Counted from the stretch's first letter, positions 1 through 5,586 are shown. The stretch: 5,587 bases of DNA from Caldimicrobium sp964595655 (GCA_964595655.1 CAZQQV010000079.1:1-5587), one strand, 5' to 3'. Numbers and translations are program-made. The notes: a model not told the origin generated them from the letters alone.

Positions 1-83
1 TTTACATGAGGCAACGATAAAATTTCATTTAGATTTTTAATGAGGCAATTCGTCATCTTGAAAAATCCTGAGAGAGATTTATA
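1..83. other. Leader region upstream of ssb
   Basis: No gene is visible here. The segment is AT-rich and holds two copies of the 9-mer ATGAGGCAA (6-14 and 40-48). A purine run GAGAGAG at 70-76 sits 7 nt before the GTG at 84 and is the likely ribosome binding site of ssb. The only promoter-like pair I see is weak: TTTACA at 1-6 and TTTCAT at 23-28, 16 bp apart. The real ssb promoter may therefore lie outside the window or be non-canonical. Confidence 0.5.
6..48 (+). repeat. 9-bp direct repeat pair ATGAGGCAA
   Basis: ATGAGGCAA occurs at 6-14 and again at 40-48, with 34 bp between equivalent positions, or roughly three helical turns. Both copies are followed within a few bases by a CG dinucleotide in otherwise AT-rich DNA. 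They could be paired protein-binding sites in the ssb control region, but chance cannot be excluded for a 9-mer pair. Confidence 0.35.
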
Positions 84-527
84 GTGAATTTATCTATGAG
101 TGTCAACAAAGTCATTCTTGTTGGAAGGCTTGGGGCTGATCCAGAGATCCGTTATACCCTTGAGGGAAAACCAGTTGCAGTCTTTCGCATTGCAACCAAT
201 GAAGTTTTTGTCAAAAATGGAGAAAAAGAAACCATAACAGAATGGCATAGACTTGTTGCCTTTGGAAGACTTGCGGAAATCTGCGGAGAGTATCTGACTA
301 AAGGAACCAGAGTTTATGTTGAAGGAAAGCTTCGCACAAGGAAATTTGAAGACAAACAGGGTCAAACCCGTTTTGTTACAGAAATCTGGGTTCAAAAGCT
401 TCAAATTCTTGATAGAAAAGGAGAGGCTCCTCAAAGAGAGCCTTTAAAGGAAGCCTCAAAGAAAGAAGAAATCTTTGATCTCGAAGAGGAATTTACTGCC
501 ATTGACGAAGAAGACATCCCCTTTTAA
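84..527 (+). CDS. ssb: Single-stranded DNA-binding protein (SSB)
   Basis: Homotetrameric OB-fold protein that coats single-stranded DNA during replication, repair and recombination and recruits partner enzymes. The 147-residue product opens with the classic VNKVILVGRLGADPEIRYT strand. It keeps TEWHRLVAFGRLAEI, whose Trp54 and His55 match the DNA-stacking region of E. coli SSB, and GTRVYVEGKLRTRKFEDKQG. The OB fold spans about residues 7-110. A short charged linker follows, and the acidic tip DEEDIPF is the canonical partner-docking tail, so the gene is complete. Two starts are possible. GTG at 84 has GAGAGAG 7 nt upstream. ATG at 96 gives the more typical N-terminus (MSVNKV) but lies 19 nt from that purine run. 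I favour GTG on spacing, without certainty. Its linker is much shorter than that of enterobacterial SSB. The gene converges on hemA with one base between the stop codons. Confidence 0.97.
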   Translation: MNLSMSVNKVILVGRLGADPEIRYTLEGKPVAVFRIATNEVFVKNGEKETITEWHRLVAFGRLAEICGEYLTKGTRVYVEGKLRTRKFEDKQGQTRFVTEIWVQKLQILDRKGEAPQREPLKEASKKEEIFDLEEEFTAIDEEDIPF

Positions 528-528
528 T

Positions 529-1917
529 CTACTGCATAATTTTTGAAGTCTCCTTTTCTTCTTTTTCTTCTTTCTCAAAGGCCTCTTTTAAAAAGGTATT
601 TTCAAGGACTTCTTCTTGCTCTAAAGGTAAAAGCTCCTCTTCATCAAGATTGAAAATTTCTCTAATTATACTTACAGCAAATCTTCCTTCCTCGTGATAG
701 CCCCTTTTTAGAAATTGAATAGGATAATAAAGAAGCTTTTGGGTTAGAGATTTAGTCAAGATTTCAAGGGCTTCCTTTTGTTCAGGAGTTAGATTTTTGA
801 GCCTTTTTAAGGTCTTCTCAAGCTCCTTTTTTCTTAAAACTTCTGCTTTTTCAGCTAACCTTCTTATAGTTGGATGGATACCAAGCTCTGAGAGCCATTT
901 TTTGGTCTTAAGTACCTCTTCTTCAATGATAGCCCTTGCCCTCAGAGCCTCCTTTTTTCTGGCTTTAAGATTCTCTTCAACCACCTCTTTCAGGTCATCA
1001 ATGTCAAAGAGATATACATTTTCAAGCTCATTTACTTCAGGCTCAACATCCCTTGGAACAGCAATGTCTATAATGAAAAGGGGACGATATTTGCGGGGTT
1101 TTAAGAGGGATGAGAGAAGGTCTTTCGTGAGAATGTATCCAGGGGCTCCTGTTGAGGAAATAACAATGTCTGCTTCAAGGAGAACCTCAGCAAGCTCCTC
1201 AAGGGAATAGGGTTTCCCTTTAAATTTTTGGGCAAGCTCAACGGCCTTAGAAAAGGTGCGATTAGCAATGAGAATTTCCTCAACTCCCATGGAGATGAGA
1301 TGCTGGCAGGCAAGCTCTGCCATCTCCCCTGCACCAATAAGAAGAGCCTTTTTATTTTTTAAAGACCCAAGAATTTTTTTGGCAAGCTGGGTAGCTGCAT
1401 AACTTACTGAGATAGCGCCTCCCCCAATCCCTGTCTCGGTTCTAACCCTTTTTGCCACAAAAAAGGCCCGATGAAGAATTTTATTAAGAACAATCCCTGA
1501 AGTTTTATACTCCAACGCAGTTTTATAGGCCTCCTTTAACTGACCAAGTATTTGGGGCTCTCCAAGAACAAGGGAGTCAAGGCCACACCCCACTTCAAAG
1601 ATGTGTCTTATCGCCTCTTCGTCCTCAAAGGAATAAAGGTACTTAGAAAGTTCTTCCCAGGCAAAGCCTGTTTCATCCTCTAAAAATTTAGAAAAGCCTT
1701 GAAGTAGGGCCTCTTTCTTAGATTCTTCGTAAACAAAAGTAAATTCCACGCGATTACAGGTTGAGAGAAAAAAGGCCTCTTTGAAATGGAAATTTAGGCT
1801 CTTTAACTTTTCAAGAGGATGGATTTTAGCCCCTGCAAAAGAAAGCTTTTCTCTAACTTCCACAGGGGCAGTTTTATGATTCAAACCAATAAGTAAAATT
1901 CTAAAAGGCACTTCCAT
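529..1917 (-). CDS. hemA: Glutamyl-tRNA reductase
   Basis: NADPH-dependent cytosolic enzyme that reduces glutamyl-tRNA(Glu) to glutamate-1-semialdehyde, the first committed step of the C5 route to tetrapyrroles. N-terminal catalytic domain: NHKTAPVEVREKLSF (13-27), nucleophile Cys54 in STCNR, and His105 ahead of GLDSLVLGEPQILGQ (112-126). The NADPH-binding Rossmann domain has GAGEMAE (195-201), ANRT (218-221) and SSTGAP (254-259), followed by IDIAVPRDVEPEV. The remainder is the helical dimerisation domain. At 462 residues it is about 40 longer than typical bacterial enzymes. The excess is mostly a Glu/Lys-rich tail after about residue 430. The ATG at 1917 lies inside the end of the upstream ccsA-like gene (17-nt overlap), with AAAGGA at 1928-1933 and a 10-nt spacer. 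It is the last gene of the minus-strand operon. The partner aminotransferase gene hemL is not in the window. Confidence 0.97.
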   Translation of the reverse strand: MEVPFRILLIGLNHKTAPVEVREKLSFAGAKIHPLEKLKSLNFHFKEAFFLSTCNRVEFTFVYEESKKEALLQGFSKFLEDETGFAWEELSKYLYSFEDEEAIRHIFEVGCGLDSLVLGEPQILGQLKEAYKTALEYKTSGIVLNKILHRAFFVAKRVRTETGIGGGAISVSYAATQLAKKILGSLKNKKALLIGAGEMAELACQHLISMGVEEILIANRTFSKAVELAQKFKGKPYSLEELAEVLLEADIVISSTGAPGYILTKDLLSSLLKPRKYRPLFIIDIAVPRDVEPEVNELENVYLFDIDDLKEVVEENLKARKKEALRARAIIEEEVLKTKKWLSELGIHPTIRRLAEKAEVLRKKELEKTLKRLKNLTPEQKEALEILTKSLTQKLLYYPIQFLKRGYHEEGRFAVSIIREIFNLDEEELLPLEQEEVLENTFLKEAFEKEEKEEKETSKIMQ

Positions 1918-2734
1918 AGGTATGAAATCCTTTAAAATAAAAATTTATTACAAAAAAGGTAAAAAACCAGATAAGGCTCCCTATGACAAACATATATGCA
2001 AGTCTTTTCCCTCTCCAGCCAATAAGAACCCTTTGATGAATCATTCCAGCATAAATCAGCCATAAAGAGAGGGATACCATCTCTTTGGCTGACCACCTCC
2101 AGTAATCACCAAAGGCAAGTTCACTCCAGATGACCCCGCTAATCATCCCAAGGGTTAACAGAAAAAATCCATTGTAAAGGCATTTTTCAGCTATTCTTTC
2201 AAGGGACTGAAGGGGCGGAAGCTTTTTAAAAAAATAACCAAAATGTTTTCTTTTAATTTCCCTCTCCTGAAGGAGATACATAGTGGAAGCAACAAGCCCA
2301 GCTATTAAAAAGGCATGGGATAAAAGGGAGGTGATTACATGCATGGGGAACCAAAGGCTTTTTACATAAGGCGAAAAGGGAGAAAAAGGCACCTTTTTTG
2401 AGAAAATTATGCTAAGAAGGATTAAAAAAATAGGAAAAGGAAGAAAAAAAGTGGCAAAGGTATAAGCCTTTTCTCTTCCCAAGGTAAAATAGAAGTATAC
2501 AACAACTAAAAGAAATGAAAAAAGCCCAAGAATATCATTGAATGAAAAAAGAGAGGTTAAATAAACTTCCTTTGTAAGAATTAAAAGATAAAAAAAATGA
2601 AAGATTGAACCCACAAAAAGAATTCCCTGGGTTATCTTAAAGGCCTTTTTTTCAAGGGTTTTGAAATAAAAAAGGGACCCAATCCAGGAAATTAGATATA
2701 CTGCAAAAGTTAAATTTAAAAAAAGAGATTTCAT
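1901..2734 (-). CDS. ccsA: Cytochrome c assembly protein, CcsA/HemX family
   Basis: Predicted inner-membrane protein of the CcsA/CcmC/HemX heme-handling family, 277 residues with about eight hydrophobic segments (roughly 4-24, 34-54, 64-84, 92-111, 132-154, 186-206, 219-238, 245-267). Family members pass heme across the membrane for attachment to cytochromes c. Support includes the C-terminal block with YWRW (211-214), KE (217-218), LWLIYAGMIHQRVLIGWRGKR, TFFVINF and the final GFHTYGSAF. Candidate heme-ligand histidines are His46, His132, His233 and His271. The tryptophan-rich signature (family form WGxxWxWD) is altered: Phe208 replaces the first Trp and Ser215 the Asp. Adjacency to hemA fits the usual HemX/CcsA-hemA pairing. 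In Bacillus, HemX instead influences HemA abundance, so that role is the main alternative. No CcsB/ResB partner is visible. The ATG at 2734 has no evident Shine-Dalgarno sequence and no better in-frame start. The gene symbol is tentative between ccsA and hemX. Confidence 0.85.
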   Translation of the reverse strand: MKSLFLNLTFAVYLISWIGSLFYFKTLEKKAFKITQGILFVGSIFHFFYLLILTKEVYLTSLFSFNDILGLFSFLLVVVYFYFTLGREKAYTFATFFLPFPIFLILLSIIFSKKVPFSPFSPYVKSLWFPMHVITSLLSHAFLIAGLVASTMYLLQEREIKRKHFGYFFKKLPPLQSLERIAEKCLYNGFFLLTLGMISGVIWSELAFGDYWRWSAKEMVSLSLWLIYAGMIHQRVLIGWRGKRLAYMFVIGSLIWFFTFFVINFYFKGFHTYGSAF

Positions 2735-2751
2735 TTAAAATTCATGGGAAA

Positions 2752-3168
2752 TTATTCTTCTTTGGGTTTTTTCCTCACAATAAAAACTGAGCAGGGAGAA
2801 TAGGTAACTACTTTGGCAGCGGTGCTTCCAAGGGTGTATCTTAAAATATCAGGTCTTGTTCCTTTGGCTCCCATAATGAGAAGATCTGCCCCTTTAGCCT
2901 CAACAAATTTAAGAATAGCCTCAGCCACAGAAAAATCTTCAAGAATCTCTGCATGAAATTTCATATCTGAAAAGAGCTTTTTGGCCTCATCTATAACATT
3001 TTCTGCCCTTTTTCTCAAAGCCGAAACTTCCTCCTTAGTCATATCTTCTCTCTTGGCAACAACAGTTATAAGAATGAGCTCCCCCCCTTCTTCTTCTAAA
3101 AATTTTTTGGCAAGTCTTACCCCTTCTTTGGCATCTTCAGAACCATCATAAGCCACAACAATTCTCAT
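2752..3168 (-). CDS. Universal stress protein (UspA family)
   Basis: Small cytoplasmic alpha/beta protein of the Usp fold, 138 residues and a single domain, usually dimeric and often ATP-binding. Its physiological role is not predictable from sequence. The N-terminal strand IVVAYDGSEDA carries the conserved nucleotide-contacting Asp8. The C-terminal half has ADLLIMGAKG (94-103), then LGST (113-116) and SPCSVFIVRKK, the usual end of the fold. The ATP loop is normally G-2x-G-9x-G(S/T). Here Gly100-2x-Gly103 is followed by ten residues before Gly114-Ser115, one more than the consensus. ATP binding is therefore likely but not assured. Translation should be strong: AAAGGAGG at 3175-3182 stands 6 nt before the ATG. 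The gene also has its own predicted promoter overlapping the end of tlyA, and ccsA follows 17 nt downstream. Confidence 0.93.
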   Translation of the reverse strand: MRIVVAYDGSEDAKEGVRLAKKFLEEEGGELILITVVAKREDMTKEEVSALRKRAENVIDEAKKLFSDMKFHAEILEDFSVAEAILKFVEAKGADLLIMGAKGTRPDILRYTLGSTAAKVVTYSPCSVFIVRKKPKEE

Positions 3169-3174
3169 AATTTT

Positions 3175-3182
3175 CCTCCTTT
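3175..3182 (-). promoter_or_regulatory. Strong Shine-Dalgarno of the universal stress protein gene
   Basis: AAAGGAGG read on the minus strand, with 6 nt (AAAATT) to the ATG at 3168. It is the best ribosome binding site in the window and contrasts with the weak or absent ones ahead of tlyA, ccsA and the HDOD gene. It fixes the usp start and suggests higher translation than its neighbours. Confidence 0.85.
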
Positions 3183-3198
3183 ATGCAGTTTTTTATAA

Positions 3199-3227
3199 AT
3201 TATAGCACATTCTTTTTTTCAAGACAA
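3199..3227 (-). promoter_or_regulatory. Predicted sigma70 promoter for usp-ccsA-hemA
   Basis: On the minus strand, TTGTCT (3227-3222, four of six matches to TTGACA) is followed after exactly 17 bp by a perfect TATAAT (3204-3199). A TG one base before it (3207-3206) makes an extended -10. The -10 contains the tlyA stop codon TAA (3202-3200). Transcription would start near 3192, leaving a leader of about 24 nt that carries the usp Shine-Dalgarno. This would uncouple usp, ccsA and hemA from the two upstream genes. It is predicted from consensus only. Confidence 0.6.
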
Positions 3228-3970
3228 ATGAAAAATTCTTTATTGCCCTTTGCACCAAGTATGGGGCTTTCACAGACCCCAAGGGGTGTAAAACCTATCT
3301 TTTCTGAAAATTCCCAAATCTCCTGAACTACTTTGAAGTGAAGCCTGGAATCCCTCACAACCCCTTTTTTCACTTCCCTTGGCCCAACTTCAAATTGGGG
3401 TTTTATCAGGGCTAAAACCTTGCCTTTTTCCTTAAGGAGGGGCAAAAGAACAGGCAAAATCTTTTTTAAAGAAATAAAGGAAACATCAACTGTTATTAAA
3501 TCAAATTTTTCAGGAAACATTTCAGGTGTAAGATACCTTGCATTAATCTCTTCCATTACCACTACCCTTGGATCCTCTCTTAATTTTTGATGCAATTGCC
3601 CTTTTCCCACATCGAGGGCATAAACCTTTTTGGCCCCCTTTAAAAGAAGGCAATGGGTAAATCCACCCGTTGATGCCCCTATATCAAGACAGACCATTCC
3701 CTCAGGATCTATTTCAAAAATTTCAAGAGCGCCCTCTAATTTTAGCCCACCCCTTGAAACATAAGGAAAATCCACTTCTATATGGAGAAGTGCGGTTTCA
3801 GGAAGATTTTCCCCTGGTTTTTTTACCTTTGAAAAATTTTTTCCATCAACACTAAAATAGACCTTTCCAGCAATGATTAGGGCTTGAGCCTTTTCTCTGC
3901 TCTCACAAAAACCTTTTTCAACAAGGAGTTTATCTGCCCTTACTTTTTTAGGTTTCAATTTCTTTATCAA
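3200..3970 (-). CDS. tlyA: TlyA-family rRNA (cytidine-2'-O)-methyltransferase
   Basis: SAM-dependent enzyme of the TlyA/hemolysin-A family. Characterised members 2'-O-methylate C1920 of 23S rRNA and, in the longer TlyA-II type, C1409 of 16S rRNA. The 256-residue product has an N-terminal S4 RNA-binding domain (about 10-68: RADKLLVEKGFCESREKAQ and onward). An FtsJ-like methyltransferase domain follows, with the SAM loop LDIGASTGGFTHCLL (95-109). The catalytic tetrad is present as Lys77 (RGGLKLEGA), Asp162 (TVDVSFISL), Lys190 (LIKPQFEVG) and Glu245 (GNKEFF). The hemolysin name is historical, and no toxin role is implied. The start is TTG at 3970. An in-frame TAA at 3974-3976 blocks anything longer, and no ATG or GTG precedes the S4 core. 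TTG at 3958 is the only other reasonable choice. There is no clear Shine-Dalgarno, so the 23-nt overlap with the upstream gene suggests translational coupling. Confidence 0.95.
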   Translation of the reverse strand: MIKKLKPKKVRADKLLVEKGFCESREKAQALIIAGKVYFSVDGKNFSKVKKPGENLPETALLHIEVDFPYVSRGGLKLEGALEIFEIDPEGMVCLDIGASTGGFTHCLLLKGAKKVYALDVGKGQLHQKLREDPRVVVMEEINARYLTPEMFPEKFDLITVDVSFISLKKILPVLLPLLKEKGKVLALIKPQFEVGPREVKKGVVRDSRLHFKVVQEIWEFSEKIGFTPLGVCESPILGAKGNKEFFICLEKKNVL

Positions 3971-5513
3971 TAGTTAATAAAATAATTCGTTGATCCCTTT
4001 TTCTTTTAAGAACTTCAATCCCCCTTTTTCCGATTTCCACAAAGGTGTTAACCAAAGGGTCTCTTTTAGGATCAATGTTTTTTGGATCAAAGGTGATAAC
4101 CGAGATATAGGCAGATAATTTATTCCTGTATAAAAGAAAGGAGACCTCTTCAATTTTTCTTAAAATTTTTCGTGCTACCACCATTGCTCCCTGAGCGGGT
4201 GTCTCGGGAAGTAATACAAAGAATTTGGTCCTATCTTTAGAGATAGAGATAAGATCAACCCGTCTAAGATTCCTTACAAGCTCTTTAGCAAGATGGGTTA
4301 AGAACTCTTCCTCTTCTTTAAGTCCAAATTTTTCCCTGATTTTATTTAGACCATCTATTTCAACGGTCAAAAAGCTAAAAACCCTGCGATATCTCTTGGC
4401 ACGAAGAAGCTCTTCCCTAAGTCTTCTTAAGAAATAGCCCTCTTGATAGGTTTCTGTTATTTCGTCAAGAATACGCTCCTTTTCCAGTTTTTCAGAAAGG
4501 AGTATTAGTCTTTCTTGCAGTTCTCTTTTTTCACGGTTTATTTTCAAAATGGTATTTCTATATTCTTCAAGGGTTTGAAGCAGGTCTTCTCTCTTTTTCT
4601 TTTCTTCCAGTTTGAGTTTTTCAAGCTCTCTTTCTTCCTCTTCCTTAAGCTCTCTAAGAGTTTTCAATTGAAATTCCTGAAGATTAAAAAACTCAAGGTA
4701 AGGATTGGCAATCTTTGGAAAAACTTCACCAAAGGCATCAATTTCTGCTTCAGTGAGATACTTGGAGGCAAGAGTCTTAAACTTCTTCCAGCGGGCTTCC
4801 CTATCCTGACTGAAAAAGCTGGCAACGCCATGTTCTATTATTCTTAAAAGATAAATATCTTCACGAATATCTGATGGAAGGGGCTCTTTGAATTCTTCTT
4901 CATGATGATAATATAGATTTAAAATAAAGCGTCGTGGTAGTGCATAGAGCTCAAAGTATTCACTTCCAATGATGGCATGATTTACTCCGAAAATTTCTTC
5001 TTCTGCCTCAATGAGACTTTTCCCTTCTCTTTTTAGGCGTAAGACCTGAAGATACTTCTCAGGGCTGATTAAATAGAGGACCAAAATTCCAAAATCTAAG
5101 AGATAGGCTGCTACTGGTAAGTGCAAGGGAAAAGGTTCTATAAGATCGGCAAAATAAAAGGCAGCTATAACCTGTGAAAGAGCCCTTGCCCAAAATCTTT
5201 GGAAGCTAAATTCATTAAAGGTTATTCTCATCAATTTTTGAGAAATAAGGCCTAAGGTAAATATTTTAGAGGTATTTTCCCCTAAAACAAGAATGGCCTG
5301 TCTTGGGTTAGTAAGGGGATTTCCCTCTTTTCGATAGCGGGGGAGATTTGCTGCTGAGATTAAAAGATCTACAATCTCCTTTTCTGTCGTAAGAAATTCC
5401 TCAACCTCTCTCGGACTTTTGGTAAGAAAAGTTTGAAGAATCTTAACACCAATTTCAGGAAACGCTGGAAGTTCTTTATTTTCAGCTTTAAGAAGTCTTT
5501 CCAGTTGTCCCAT
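3948..5513 (-). CDS. HDOD domain protein with coiled coil and degenerate GGDEF domain
   Basis: Predicted cytoplasmic signalling protein of 521 residues with no membrane segment. The N-terminal HDOD domain (about 10-215) shows LPAFPEIGVKIL, LLISAANLPRY, NPRQAILVLGENTSKIFTLGL, then AAYLLDFGILVL where HD proteins have a His-Asp pair, and GVNHAIIGSEYFELYALPRRFILNLYYHHEE. A highly charged coiled coil follows (about 280-347). A GGDEF fold then runs from about 348 to 505: DEITETYQEGYFLRRLREELLRAKR is typical of its start, followed by FSFLTVEIDGLNKIREKFG and FFVLLPETPAQGA. The signature GGDEF is replaced by DRTKF (427-431), and the first metal-binding Asp is Glu385. Diguanylate cyclase activity is therefore very unlikely, and a scaffold or sensing role is more plausible. 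The ATG at 5513 has only a weak GAG (5523-5525) upstream. It is the first gene of the predicted operon and overlaps tlyA. Its regulatory target is unknown. Confidence 0.88.
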   Translation of the reverse strand: MGQLERLLKAENKELPAFPEIGVKILQTFLTKSPREVEEFLTTEKEIVDLLISAANLPRYRKEGNPLTNPRQAILVLGENTSKIFTLGLISQKLMRITFNEFSFQRFWARALSQVIAAFYFADLIEPFPLHLPVAAYLLDFGILVLYLISPEKYLQVLRLKREGKSLIEAEEEIFGVNHAIIGSEYFELYALPRRFILNLYYHHEEEFKEPLPSDIREDIYLLRIIEHGVASFFSQDREARWKKFKTLASKYLTEAEIDAFGEVFPKIANPYLEFFNLQEFQLKTLRELKEEEERELEKLKLEEKKKREDLLQTLEEYRNTILKINREKRELQERLILLSEKLEKERILDEITETYQEGYFLRRLREELLRAKRYRRVFSFLTVEIDGLNKIREKFGLKEEEEFLTHLAKELVRNLRRVDLISISKDRTKFFVLLPETPAQGAMVVARKILRKIEEVSFLLYRNKLSAYISVITFDPKNIDPKRDPLVNTFVEIGKRGIEVLKRKRDQRIILLTIDKEIET

Positions 5514-5526
5514 TGGTAAAAACTCG

Positions 5527-5564
5527 TTTAAATGTTAAAATAAAATTTTGAACTAACATTTTAA
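5527..5564. repeat. Inverted repeat in the operon leader
   Basis: A perfect 8-bp dyad, AAATGTTA (5530-5537) and TAACATTT (5554-5561), is separated by 16 nt. It extends to 10 of 11 matching positions (5527-5537 against 5554-5564). The right arm overlaps the predicted -10 hexamer, and the left arm lies between the predicted transcription start and the start codon. This arrangement fits a dimeric repressor site better than a terminator, since the arms are AT-rich and there is no terminal T run. The binding protein cannot be named. Confidence 0.45.
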
Positions 5565-5586
5565 TATTTTATCTTCATAAAGACAA
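5558..5586 (-). promoter_or_regulatory. Predicted sigma70 promoter of the five-gene operon
   Basis: On the minus strand, TTGTCT (5586-5581) and TAAAAT (5563-5558, five of six matches to TATAAT) are 17 bp apart. The -35 hexamer is identical to that of the internal promoter ahead of usp. Predicted transcription starts near 5551, with a leader of about 38 nt before the ATG at 5513. The surrounding DNA is very AT-rich, which raises the chance of a coincidental match. The position immediately ahead of the first gene and the shared -35 argue for it. Confidence 0.5.

Noticed and set aside
90..434. 114-residue reading frame on the minus strand inside ssb
   Set aside because: It is antisense to a clearly conserved SSB coding region and has no recognisable domain.
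545..600. Pyrimidine-rich tract that might be a terminator or simple repeat after ssb
   Set aside because: It is the complement of the Glu/Lys codons of the HemA tail, and no stable hairpin precedes it in the ssb direction.
797..1337. Reading frames of 137 (+) and 78 (-) residues across the hemA region
   Set aside because: They are low-complexity Ser/Arg- or Leu-rich products generated by the purine-biased hemA codons in other frames, and hemA motifs run uninterrupted through the same bases.
3078..3092. Run of seven C (seven G in the coding strand) in usp as a possible frameshift or phase-variation tract
   Set aside because: The reading frame is intact through it and encodes Glu-Gly-Gly-Glu. 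One such run alone does not support slippage control.
3670..3855. 61-residue plus-strand reading frame inside tlyA
   Set aside because: It is antisense to the SAM-binding and S4 region of tlyA, without independent coding signals.
3200..3970. Hemolysin reading of the TlyA protein
   Set aside because: The S4 domain, SAM loop and Lys-Asp-Lys-Glu tetrad identify an rRNA methyltransferase, and the hemolysin label is a legacy name.
4225..4847. Two plus-strand reading frames of 70 and 110 residues inside the HDOD/GGDEF gene
   Set aside because: They are antisense to the coiled coil and GGDEF coding sequence, and their Phe/Leu/Ser runs simply mirror Lys/Glu codons. No motif or ribosome binding site supports them.
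3948..5513. Active diguanylate cyclase or HD-GYP phosphodiesterase
   Set aside because: The GGDEF signature and metal ligands are replaced, and the HDOD domain lacks the His-Asp pair and any GYP motif, so neither catalytic activity is supported.
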